From Petrolisthes cinctipes (lineage: Eukaryota; Arthropoda; Malacostraca; Decapoda; Porcellanidae), in contig JAWQEG010000004.1 of assembly GCA_033782935.1 (NCBI GenBank), positions 372,001-436,000 on the forward strand: DNA of 64,000 nucleotides, in the 5' to 3' direction. This document shows, in pieces, positions 47,101 to 58,799 of this stretch. Each line of letters opens with the position of its first letter. The first letter of the stretch is position 1. The position numbers and the translations under genes are program-made. The notes below the pieces were generated by a model. It had not been told where the DNA came from, searched no databases, and worked only from the letters and a program-made list of their open reading frames with translations.

Positions 47101-49642
47101 CCGAAAATTCGATATTTAGGGGTCCCAGAAGCGATCTGTACATGCCTACTCCGTGTTAGAGTATTTTCAAAATACATGCTCAAAACATACTGAAAATCGA
47201 TCTTTTAGGTGCACAAAAATCGATATGTGCATGCATCTTCAGTACCCGTTTATATCTCAAATTCAGGCTCAAAACACCCGAAAATTCAATATTTTGGGGT
47301 CCCAGAAGCAATCTGTACATGCCTACTCCGTGTTAGATTATTTTCAAAATTCAGGCCCAAAACATGCTGAAAATCGATATTTTAGATGCCCAAAGTCAAT
47401 ATGTGCATGTATCTTCTGTACCCGTTTATATCTCAAATTCAGGCTCAAAACACCCGAAAATTCAATATTTTGGGGTCCCAGAAGCAATCTGTACATGCCT
47501 ACACAGTGCTAGAATATTTTAAAAATATAGGCTAAAAACATGCTAAAAATCGACATTTTAGGTGCCAAAAAGTCGATATCTCAAATTCAGTCCCAAAACA
47601 CCCGAAAATTCGATATTTAGGGGTCCCAGAAGCGATCTGTACATGCCTACTCCGTGTTAGAGTATTTTCAAAATACATGCTCAAAACATACTGAAAATCG
47701 ATCTCTTAGGTGCACAAAAGTCGATATGTGCATGCATCTTCAATACCCGTTTATATCTCAAATTCAGGCTCAAAACACCCGAAAATTCAATATTTTGAGG
47801 TCCCAGAAGCAATCTGTACATGCCTACTCAGTGTTAGAGTATTTTCAAAATACAGGCCCAAAACATGCTGAAAATCGATATTTTAGATGCCCAAAGTCTA
47901 TATGTGCATGGATCTTCTGTACCCGTTTATATCTCAAATTCAGGCTCAAAACACCCGAAAATTCAATATTTTGGGGTCCCAGAAGCAATCTGTACATGCC
48001 TACACAGTGCTAGAATATTTTCAAAATATAGGCTAAAAACATGCTAAAAATCGACATTTTAGGTGCCAAAAAATCGATATCTCAAATTCAGTCCCAAAAC
48101 ACCCGAAAATTCGATATTTAGAGGTCCCAGAAGGCATCTGTACATGCCTACTCCGTGTTAGAGTATTTTCAAAATACAGGCCAAAAACATACTGAAAATC
48201 GATCTTTTAGGTGCCCAAAAGTCGATATGTGCATGCATCTTCTGTACCCGTTTATATCTCAAATTCTGGCCCTAAACACCCGAAAATTCGATATTTTGTG
48301 GTCCCAGAAGCGATCTGTACATGCCTACTCCGTGTTAGAGTATTTTCAAAATTCAGGCCCAAAACATGCTGAAAATCGATATTTTTGGTGCCCAAAGTCA
48401 ATATGTGCATGTATCTTCTGTACCCGTTTATATCTCATTTTTCATGCTCAAGACACCCGAAAATTCAATATTTTTGGGTCCCAGAAGCAATCTGTACAGT
48501 GCTAGAATATTTTCAAAATATAGGCTAAAAACATGCTAAAAATCGATCTTTTAGATGCCAAAAAGTCGATATCTCAAATTCAGTCCCAAAACACCCGAAA
48601 ATTCGATATTTAGGGGTCCCAGAAGCGATCTGTACATGCCTACTCCGTGTTAGAGTATTTTCAAAATACATGCTCAAAACATACTGAAAATCGATCTTTT
48701 AGGTGCACAAAAGTCGATATGTGCATGCATCTTCAGTACCCGTTTATATCTCAAATTCAGGCTCAAAACACCCGAAAATTCAATATTTTGGGGTCCCAGA
48801 AGCAATCTGTACATGCCTACTCCGTGTTAGATTATTTTCAAAATTCAGGCCCAAAACATGCTGAAAATCGATATTTTAGATGCCCAAAGTCAATATGTGC
48901 ATGTATCTTCTGTACCCGTTTATATCTCAAATTCAGGCTCAAAACACCCGAAAATTCAATATTTTGGGGTCCCAGAAGCAATCTGTACATGCCTACACAG
49001 TGCTAGAATATTTTCAAAATATAGGCTAAAAACATGCTAAAAATCGACATTTTAGGTGCCAAAAAGTCGATATCTCAAATTCAGTCCCAAAACACCCGAA
49101 AATTCGATATTTAGGGGTCCCAGAAGCGATCTGTACATGCCTACTCCGTGTTAGAGTATTTTCAAAATACATGCTCAAAACATACTGAAAATCGATCTTT
49201 TAGGTGCACAAAAGTCGATATGTGCATGCATCTTCAATACCCGTTTATATCTCAAATTCAGGCTCAAAACACCCGAAAATTCAATATTTTGAGGTCCCAG
49301 AAGCAATCTGTACATGCCTACTCAGTGTTAGAGTATTTTCAAAATACAGGCCCAAAACATGCTGAAAATCGATATTTTAGATGCCCAAAGTAAATATGTG
49401 CATGTATCTTCTGTACCCGTTTATATCTCAAATTCAGGCTCAAAACACCCGAAAATTCAATATTTTGGGGTCCCAGAAGCAATCTGTACATGCCTACTCA
49501 GTGCTAGAATATTTTCAAAATATAGGCTAAAAACATGCTAAAAATCGATCTTTTAGGTGCCAAACAGTCGATATCTCAAATTCAGTCCCAAAACACCCGA
49601 AAATTCGATATTTAGGGGTCCCAGAAGCGATCTGTACATGCC
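44168..49642. repeat. Eleven units with a 2,487-bp tandem duplication
   Basis: Starts fall at 44168 (492), 44660, 45161, 45662 (492), 46154, 46655 (492), 47147, 47648, 48149 (492), 48641 and 49142. The series 44660-46655 matches 47147-49142 at 2,487 bp. Shared marks are GCACAAAAATCGATATG, CGATCTCTTAGG, ATTTTAAAAATATAGG and GCATGGATC. A shorter 1,494-bp period is nested inside. The four 492-bp units share CTCATTTTTCATGCTC in B plus the 10-bp junction deletion. Confidence 0.92.
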
Positions 49643-52620
49643 TACTCCGTGTTAGAGTATTTTAAAAATACATGCTCAAAATATACTGAAAATCGATCTT
49701 TTAGGTGCACAAAAGTCGATATGTGCATGCATCTTCAGTACCCGTTTATATCTCAAATTTAGGCTCAAAACACCCGAAAATTCAATATTTTGGGGTCCCA
49801 GAAGCAATCTGTACATGTCTACTCAGTGTTGGAGTATTTTCAAAATACAGGCCCAAAACATGCTGAAAATCGATATTTTAGATGCCCAAAGTCTATATGT
49901 GCATGTATCTTCTGTACCCGTTTATATCTTAAATTCAGGCTCAAAACACCCGAAAATTCAATATTTTGGGGTCCCAGAAGCAATCTGTACATGCCTACAC
50001 AGTGCTAGAATATTTTCAAAATATAGGCTAAAAACATGCTAAAAATCGACATTTTAGGTGCCAAAAAATCGATATCTCAAATTCAGTCCCAAAACCCCCG
50101 AAAATTCGATATTTAAAGGTCCCAGAAGGTATCTGTACATGCCTACTCCGTGTTAGATTATTTTTCAAAATTCAGGCCCAAAACATGCTGAAAATCGATA
50201 TTTTTGGTGCCCAAAGTCAATATGTGCATGGATCTTCTGTACCCGTTTATATCTCAAATTCAGGCTCAAAACACCCGAAAATTCAATATTTTGGGGTCCC
50301 AGAAGCAATCTGTACATGCCTACTCAGTGCTAGAATATTTTCAAAATATAGGCTAAAAACATGCTAAAAATCGATCTTTTAGGTGCCAAAAAGTCGATAT
50401 CTCAAATTCAGTCCCAAAACACCCGAAAATTCGATATTTACGGGTCCCAGAAGCGATCTGTACATGCCTACTCCGTGTTAGAGTATTTTCAAAATACATG
50501 CTCAAAACATACTGAAAATCGATCTTTTAGGTGCACAAAAGTCGATATGTGCATGCATCTTCAGTACCCGTTTATATCTCAAATTCAGGCTCAAAACACC
50601 CGAAAATTCAATATTTTGGGGTCCCAGAAGCAATCTGTACATGCCTACTCAGTGTTAGAGTATTTTCATAATAAAGGCACAAAACATGCTGAAAATCGAT
50701 ATTTTAGATGCCCAAAGTCAATATGTGCATGTATCTTCTGTACCCGTTTATATCTCAAATTCAGGCTCAAAACACCCGAAAATTCAATATTTTGGGGTCC
50801 CAGAAGCAGTCTGTACATGCCTACTCAGTGCTAGAATATTTTCAAAATATAGGCTAAAAACATGCTAAAAATCGATCTTTTAGGTGCCAAAAAGTCGATA
50901 TCTCAAATTCAGTCCCAAAACACCCGAAAATTCGATATTTAGGGGTCCCAGAATCGATCTGTACATGCCTACTCCGTGTTAGAGTATTTTCAAAATACAT
51001 GCTCAAAACATACTGAAAATCGATCTTTTAGGTGCACAAAAGTCGATATGTGCATGCATCTTCAGTACCCGTTTATATCTCAAATTCAGGCTCAAAACAC
51101 CCGAAAATTCAATATTTTGGGGTCCCAGAAGCAATCTGTACATGCCTACACAGTGCTAGAATATTTTCAAAATATAGGCTAAAAACATGCTAAAAATCGA
51201 CATTTTAGGTGCCAAAAAGTCGATATCTCAAATTCAGTCCCAAAACACCCGAAAATTCGATATTTAGGGGTCCCAGAAGCGATCTGTACATGCCTACTCC
51301 GTGTTAGAGTATTTTCAAAATACATGCTCAAAACATACTGAAAATCGATCTTTTAGGTGCACAAAAGTCGATATGTGCATGCATCTTCAGTACCCGTTTA
51401 TATCTCAAATTCAGGCTCAAAACACCCGAAAATTCAATATTTTGGGGTCCCAGAAGCAATCTGTACATGCCTACTCAGTGTTAGAGTATTTTCAAAATAC
51501 AGCCACAAAACATGCTGAAAATCGATATTTTAGATGCCCAAAGTCAATATGTGCATGTATCTTCTGTACCCGTTTATATCTCAAATTCAGGCTCAAAACA
51601 CCCGAAAATTCAATATTTTGGGGTCCCAGAAGCAGTCTGTACATGCCTACTCAGTGCTAGAATATTTTCAAAATATAGGCTAAAAACATGCTAAAAATCG
51701 ATCTTTTAGGTGCCAAAAAGTCGATATCTCAAATTCAGTCCCAAAACACCCGAAAATTCAATAGTTTGGTGTCCCAGAAGCAATCTGTACATGTCTACTC
51801 CGTGTTAGATTATTTTCAAAATTCAGGCCCAAAACATGCTGAAAATCGATATTTTAGATGCCCAAAGTCAATATGTGCATGTATCTTCTGTACCCGTTTA
51901 TATCTCAAATTCAGGCTCAAAACACCCGCAAATTCAATATTTTGGGGTCCCAGAAGCAATCTGTACATGTCTACTCAGTGTTAGAGTATTTTCAAAATAC
52001 AGGCCCAAAACATGCTGAAAATCGATATTTTAGCTGCCCAAAGTCTATATGTGCATGTATCTTCTGTACCCGTTTATATCTCAAATTCAGGCTCAAAACA
52101 CCCGAAAATTCAATATTTTGGGGTCCCAGAAGCAATCTGTACATGCCTACACAGTGCTAGAATATTTTCAAAATATAGGCTAAAAACATGCTAAAAATCG
52201 ACATTTTAGGTGCCAAAAAATCGATATCTCAAATTCAGTCCCAAAACACCCAAAAATTCGATATTTAAAGGTCCCAGAAGGTATCTGTACATGCCTACTC
52301 CGTGTTAGATTATTTTTGAAAATTCAGGCCCAAAACATGCTGAAAATCGATATTTTTGGTGCCCAAAGTCAATATGTGCATGTATCTTCTGTACCCGTTT
52401 ATATCTCAAATTCAGGCTCAAAACACCCGAAAATTCAATATTTTGGGGTCCCAGAAGCAATCTGTACATGCCTACTCAGTGCTAGAATATTTTCACAATA
52501 TAGGCTAAAAACATGCTAAAAATCGATCTTTTAGGTGCCAAAAAGTCGATATCTCAAATTCAGTCCCAAAACACCCGAAAATTCGATATTTACGGGTCCC
52601 AGAAGCGATCTGTACATGCC
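49643..52620. repeat. Seven blocks: 501, 325, 501, 325, 501, 500, 325
   Basis: Starts fall at 49643, 50144 (B-C, extra T), 50469, 50970 (A-C), 51295, 51796 (B-B-C, 500 bp) and 52296 (B-C, with TATTTTTGAAAATTC). The pairs 49643+50144 and 51796+52296 are members of the 826-bp family with TACATGTCTAC and TTTACGGGTCCC. The 500-bp block has no A: two B monomers (51796-51971, 51972-52147) precede C. Confidence 0.88.
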
Positions 52621-54624
52621 TACTCCGTGTTAGAGTATTTTCAAAATACATGCTCAAAACATACTGAAAATCGATCTTTTAGGTGCACAAAAGTCGATAT
52701 GTGCATGCATCTTCAGTACCCGTTTATATCTCAAATTCAGGCTCAAAACACCCGAAAATTCAATATTTAGGGGTCCCAGAAGCGATCTGTACATGCCTAC
52801 TCAGTGTTAGAGTATTTTCAAAATACAGGCCCAAAACATGCTGAAAATCGATATTTTAGATGCCCAAAGTCAATATGTGCATGTATCTTCTGTACCCGTT
52901 TATATCTCAAATTCAGGCTCAAAACACCCGAAAATTCAATATTTTGGGGTCCCAGAAGCAATCTGTACATGCCTACACAGTGCTAGAATATTTTCAAAAT
53001 ATAGGCTAAAAACATGCTAAAAATCGATCTTTTAGGTGCCAAAAAGTCGATATCTCAAATTCAGTCCCAAAACACCCGAAAATTCGATATTTAGGGGTCC
53101 CAGAAGCGATCTGTACATGCCTACTCCGTGTTAGAGTATTTTCAAAATACATGCTCAAAACATACTGAAAATCGATCTTTTAGGTGCACAAAAGTCGATA
53201 TGTGCATGCATCTTCAGTACCCGTTTATATCTCAAATTCAGGCTCAAAACACCCGAAAATTCAATATTTTGGGGTCCCAGAAGCAATCTGTACATGCCTA
53301 CTCAGTGTTAGAGTATTTTCAAAATACAGGCCCAAAACATGCTGAAAATCGATATTTTAGATGCCCAAAGTCAATATGTGCATGTATCTTCTGTACCCGT
53401 TTATATCTCAAATTCAGGCTCAAAACACCCGAAAATTCAATATTTTGGGGTCCCAGAAGCAATCTGTACATGCCTACACAGTGCTAGAATATTTTCAAAA
53501 TATAGGCTAAAAACATGCTAAAAATCGATCTTTTAGGTGCCAAAAAGTCGATATCTCAAATTCAGTCCCAAAACACCCGAAAATTCGATATTTAGGGGTC
53601 CCAGAAGCGATCTGTACATGCCTACTCCGTGTTAGAGTATTTTCAAAATACATGCTCAAAACATACTGAAAATCGATCTTTTTGGTGCACAAAAGTCGAT
53701 ATGTGCATGCATCTTCAGTACCCGTTTATATCTCAAATTCAGGCTCAAAACACCCGAAAATTCAATATTTTGGGGTCCCAGAAGCAATCTGTACATGCCT
53801 ACTCAGTGTTAGAGTATTTTCAAAATACAGGCCCAAAACATGCTGAAAATCGATATTTTAGATGCCCAAAGTCAATATGTGCATGTATCTTCTGTACCCG
53901 TTTATATCTCAAATTCAGGCTCAAAACACCCGAAAATTCAATATTTTGGGGTCCCAGAAGCAATCTGTACATGCCTACTCAGTGCTAGAATATTTTCAAA
54001 TTATAGGCTAAAAACATGCTAAAAATCGATCTTTTAGGTGCCAAAAAGTCGATATCTCAAATTCAGTCCCAAAACACCCGAAAATTCGATATTTAGGGGT
54101 CCCAGAAGCGATCTGTACATGCCTACTCCGTGTTAGAGTATTTTCAAAATACATGCTCAAAACATACTGAAAATCGATCTTTTAGGTGCACAAAAGTCGA
54201 TATGTGCATGCATCTTCAGTACCCGTTTATATCTCAAATTCAGGCTCAAAACACCCGAAAATTCAATATTTTGGGGTCCCAAAAGCAATCTGTACATGCC
54301 TACTCAGTGTTAGAGTATTTTCAAAATACAGGCCCAAAACATGCTGAAAATCGATATTTTAGATGCCCAAAGTCAATATGTGCATGTATCTTCTGTACCC
54401 GTTTATATCTCAAATTCAGGCTCAAAACACCCGAAAATTCAATATTTTGGGGTCCCAGAAGCAATCTGTACATGCCTACACAGTGCTAGAATATTTTCAA
54501 AATATAGACTAAAAACATGCTAAAAATCGACATTTTAGGTGCCAAAAAATCGATATCTCAAATTCAGTCCCAAAACACCCGAAAATTCGATATTTAGAGG
54601 TCCCAGAAGGTATCTGTACATGCC
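52621..54624. repeat. Four X-type 501-bp units
   Basis: Starts fall at 52621, 53122, 53623 and 54124. The first A ends with the C-monomer tail TTTAGGGGTCCCAGAAGCG in place of TTTTGGGGTCCCAGAAGCA, a small conversion tract near 52,767-52,790. The third A has ATCTTTTTGGTGCAC, seen again near 58,502. The last C has ATAGACTAAAAAC. Confidence 0.91.
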
Positions 54625-57600
54625 TACTCCGTGTTAGAGTATTTTAGAAATACAGGCCAAAAACATACTGAAAATCGATCTCTTAGGTGCCCAAAAGTCG
54701 ATATGTGCATGCATCTTCTGTACCCGTTTATATCTCAAATTCAGGCTCAAAACACCCGAAAATTCAATATTTTGGGGTCCCAGAAGCGATCTGTACATGC
54801 CTACTCCGTGTTAGAGTATTTTCAAAATTCAGGCCCAAAACATGCTGAAAATCGATATTTTTGGTGCCCAAAGTCAATATGTGCATGTATCTTCTGTACC
54901 CGTTTATATCTCAAATACAGGCTCAAAACACCCGAAAATTCAATATTTTGGGGTCCCAGAAGCAATCTGTACAGTGCTAGAATATTTTCAAAATATAGGC
55001 TAAAAACATGCTAAAAATCGATCTTTTAGATGCCAAAAAGTCCATATCTCAAATTCAGTCCCAAAACACCCGAAAATTCGATATTTAGGGGTCCCAGAAG
55101 CGATCTGTACATGCCTACTCCGTGTTAGAGTATTTTCAAAATACATGCTCAAAACATACTGAAAATCGATCTTTTAGGTGCACAAAAGTCGATATGTGCA
55201 TGCATCTTCAGTACCCGTTTATATCTCAAATTCAGGCTCAAAACACCCGAAAATTCAATATTTTGGGGTCCCAGAAGCTATCTGTACATGCCTACTCCGT
55301 GTTAGATTATTTTCAAAATTCAGGCCCAAAACATGCTGAAAATCGATATTTTAGATGCCCAAAGTCAATATGTGCATGTATCTTCTGTACCCGTTTATAT
55401 CTCAAATTCAGGCTCAAAACACCCGAAAATTCAATATTTTGGGGTTCCAGAAGCAATCTGTACATGCCTACACAGTGCTAGAATATTTTCAAAATATAGG
55501 CTAAAAACATGCTAAAAATCGACATTTTAGGTGCCAAAAAGTCGATATCTCAAATTCAGTCCCAAAACACCCGAAAATTCGATATTTAGGGGTCCCAGAA
55601 GCGATCTGTACATGCCTACTCCGTGTTAGAGTATTTTCAAAATACATGCTCAAAACATACTGAAAATCGATCTTTTAGGTGCACAAAAGTCGATATGTGC
55701 ATGCATCTTCAATACCCGTTTATATCTCAAATTCAGGCTCAAAACACCCGAAAATTCAATATTTTGGGGTCCCAGAAGCAATCTGTACATGCCTACTCAG
55801 TGTTAGAGTATTTTTAAAATACAGGCCCAAAACATGCTGAAAATCGATATTTTAGATGCCCAAAGTCAATATGTGCATGTATCTTCTGTACCCGTTTATA
55901 TCTCAAATTCAGGCTCAAAACACCCGAAAAATCAATATTTTGGGGTCCCAGAAGCAATCTGTACATGCCTACTCAGTGCTAGAATATTTTCAAAATATAG
56001 GCTAAAAACATGCTAAAAATCGATCTTTTAGGTGCCAAACAGTCGATATCTCAAATTCAGTCCCAAAACACCCGAAAATTCGATATTTAGGGGTCCCAGA
56101 AGCGATCTGTACATGCCTACTCCGTGTTAGAGTATTTTAAAAATACATGCTCAAAATATACTGAAAATCGATCTTTTAGGTGCACAAAAGTCGATATGTG
56201 CATGCATCTTCAGTACCCGTTTATATCTCAAATTCAGGCTCAAAACACCCGAAAATTCAATATTTTGGGGTCCCAGAAGCAATCTGTTCATGTCTACTCA
56301 GTGTTAGAGTATTTTCAAAATACAGGCCCAAAACATGCTGAAAATCGATATTTTAGATGCCCAAAGTCTATATGTGCATGTATCTTCTGTACCCGTTTAT
56401 ATCTCAAATTCAGGCTCAAAACACCCGAAAATTCAATATTTTGGGGTCCCAGAAGCAATCTGTACATGCCTACACAGTGCTAGAATATTTTCAAAATATA
56501 GGCTAAAAACATGCTAAAAATCGACATTTTAGGTGCCAAAAAATCGATATCTCAAATTCAGTCCCAAAACACCCGAAAATTCGATATTTAAAGGTCCCAG
56601 AAGGTATCTGTACATGCCTACTCCGTGTTAGATTATTTTTCAAAATTCAGGCCCAAAACATGCTGAAAATCGATATTTTTGGTGCCCAAAGTCAATATGT
56701 GCATGTATCTTCTGTACCCGTTTATATCTCAAATTCAGGCTCAAAACACCCGAAAATTCAATATTTTGGGGTCCCAGAAGCAATCTGTACATGCCTACTC
56801 AGTGCTAGAATATTTTCAAAATATAGGCTAAAAACATGCTAAAAATCGATCTTTTAGGTGCCAAAAAGTCGATATCTCAAATTCAGTCCCAAAACACCCG
56901 AAAATTCGATATTTACGGGTCCCAGAAGCGATCTGTACATGCCTATTCCGTGTTAGAGTATTTTCAAAATACATGCTCAAAACATACTGAAAATCGATCT
57001 TTTAGGTGCACAAAAGTCGATATGTGCATGCATCTTCAGTACCCGTTTATATCTCAAATTCAGGCTCAAAACACCCGAAAATTCAATATTTTGGGGTCCC
57101 AGAAGCAATCTGTACATGCCTACTCAGTGTTAGAGTATTTTCAAAATACAGGCACAAAACATGCTGAAAATCGATATTTTAGATGCCCAAAGTCAATATG
57201 TGCATGTATCTTCTGTACCCGTTTATATCTCAAATTCAGGCTCAAAACACCCGAAAATTCAATATTTTGGGGTCCCAGAAGCAGTCTGTACATGCCTACT
57301 CAGTGCTAGAATATTTTCAAAATATAGGCTAAAAACATGCTAAAAATCGATCTTTTAGGTGCCAAAAAGTCGATATCTCAAATTCAGTCCCAAAACACCC
57401 GAAAATTCGATATTTAGGGGTCCCAGAATCGATCTGTACATGCCTACTCCGTGTTAGAGTATTTTCAAAATACATGCTCAAAACATACTGAAAATCGATC
57501 TTTTAGGTGCACAAAAGTCGATATGTGCATGCATCTTCAGTACCCGTTTATATCTCAAATTCAGGCTCAAAACACCCGAAAATTCAATATTTTGGGGTCC

Positions 57601-58446
57601 CAGAAGCAATCTGTACATGCCTACTCAGTGTTAGAGTATTTTCAAAATACAGGCCCAAAACATGCTGAAAATCGATATTTTAGATGCCCAAAGTCAATAT
57701 GTGCATGTATCTTCTGTACCCGTTTATATCTCAAATTCAGGCTCAAAACACCCGAAAATTCAATATTTTGGGGTCCCAGAAGCAATCTGTACATGCCTAC
57801 ACAGTGCTAGAATATTTTCAAAATATAGGCTAAAAACATGCTAAAAATCGATCTTTTAGGTGCCAAAAATTCGATATCTCAAATTCAGTCCCAAAACACC
57901 CGAAAATTCGATATTTAGGGGTCCCAGAAGCGATCTGTACATGCCTACTCCGTGTTAGAGTATTTTCAAAGTACATGCTCAAAACATACTGAAAATCGAT
58001 CTTTTAGGTGCCCAAAAGTCGATATGTGCATGCATCTTCAGTACCCGTTTATATCTCAAATTCAGGCTCAAAACACCCGAAAATTCAATATTTTGGGGTC
58101 CCAGAAGCAATCTGTACATGCCTACTCAGTGTTAGAGTATTTTCAAAATACAGGCCCAAAACATGCTGAAAATCGATATTTTAGATGCCCAAAGTCAATA
58201 TGTGCATGTATCTTCTGTACCCGTTTATATCTCAAATTCAGGCTCAAAACACCCGAAAATTCAATATTTTGGGGTCCCAGAAGCAATCTGTACATGCCTA
58301 CACAGTGCTAGAATATTTTCAAAATATAGGCAAAAAACATGCTAAAAATCGATCTTTTAGGTGCCAAAAAGTCGATATCTCAAATTCAGTCCCAAAACAC
58401 CCGAAAATTCGATATTTAGGGGTCCCAGAAGCGATCTGTACATGCC
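54625..58446. repeat. Eight blocks, 6.48-kb offset copy of 48.1-51.1 kb
   Basis: Starts fall at 54625 (491), 55116, 55617, 56118, 56619 (325), 56944, 57445 and 57946. The stretch from 55116 to about 57.6 kb matches 48641 to about 51.1 kb at 6,475 bp: GTGCCAAACAGTCG, ATTTTAAAAATAC, TTTAAAGGTCCC, TTTACGGGTCC, AGCAGTCTG and CCAGAATCGATCTG recur in order. 54625 has ATTTTAGAAATACAGG, shared with 59301 and 62274. Confidence 0.88.
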
Positions 58447-58799
58447 TACTCCGTGTTAGAGTATTTTCAAAATACATTCTCAAAACATACTGAAAATCGA
58501 TCTTTTTGGTGCACAAAAGTCGATATGTGCATGCATCTTCAGTACCCGTTTATATCTCAAATTCAGGCTCAAAACACCCGAAAATTCAATATTTTGGGGT
58601 CCCAGAAGCAATCTGTACATGCCTACTCAGTGTTAGAGTATTTTCAAAATACAGGCCCAAAACATGCTGAAAATCGATATTTTAGATGCCCAAATTCAAT
58701 ATGTGCATGTATCTTCTGTACCCGTTTATATCTCAAATTCAGTCCCAAAACACCCGAAAATTCGATATTTAGGGGTCCCAGAAGCGATCTGTACATGCC
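58447..58799. repeat. 353-bp recombinant block: A plus B/C hybrid
   Basis: An A monomer (177 bp, TACATTCTCAAAAC and TTTTTGGTGCAC) is followed by a 176-bp monomer that starts as X-type B and switches to the second half of C (TTCAGTCCCAAAAC, TTTAGGGGTCCC) around 58,720-58,745. Because the B part keeps its middle, the 29-bp C deletion is absent. The switch lies at the boundary between half-units. Confidence 0.88.
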
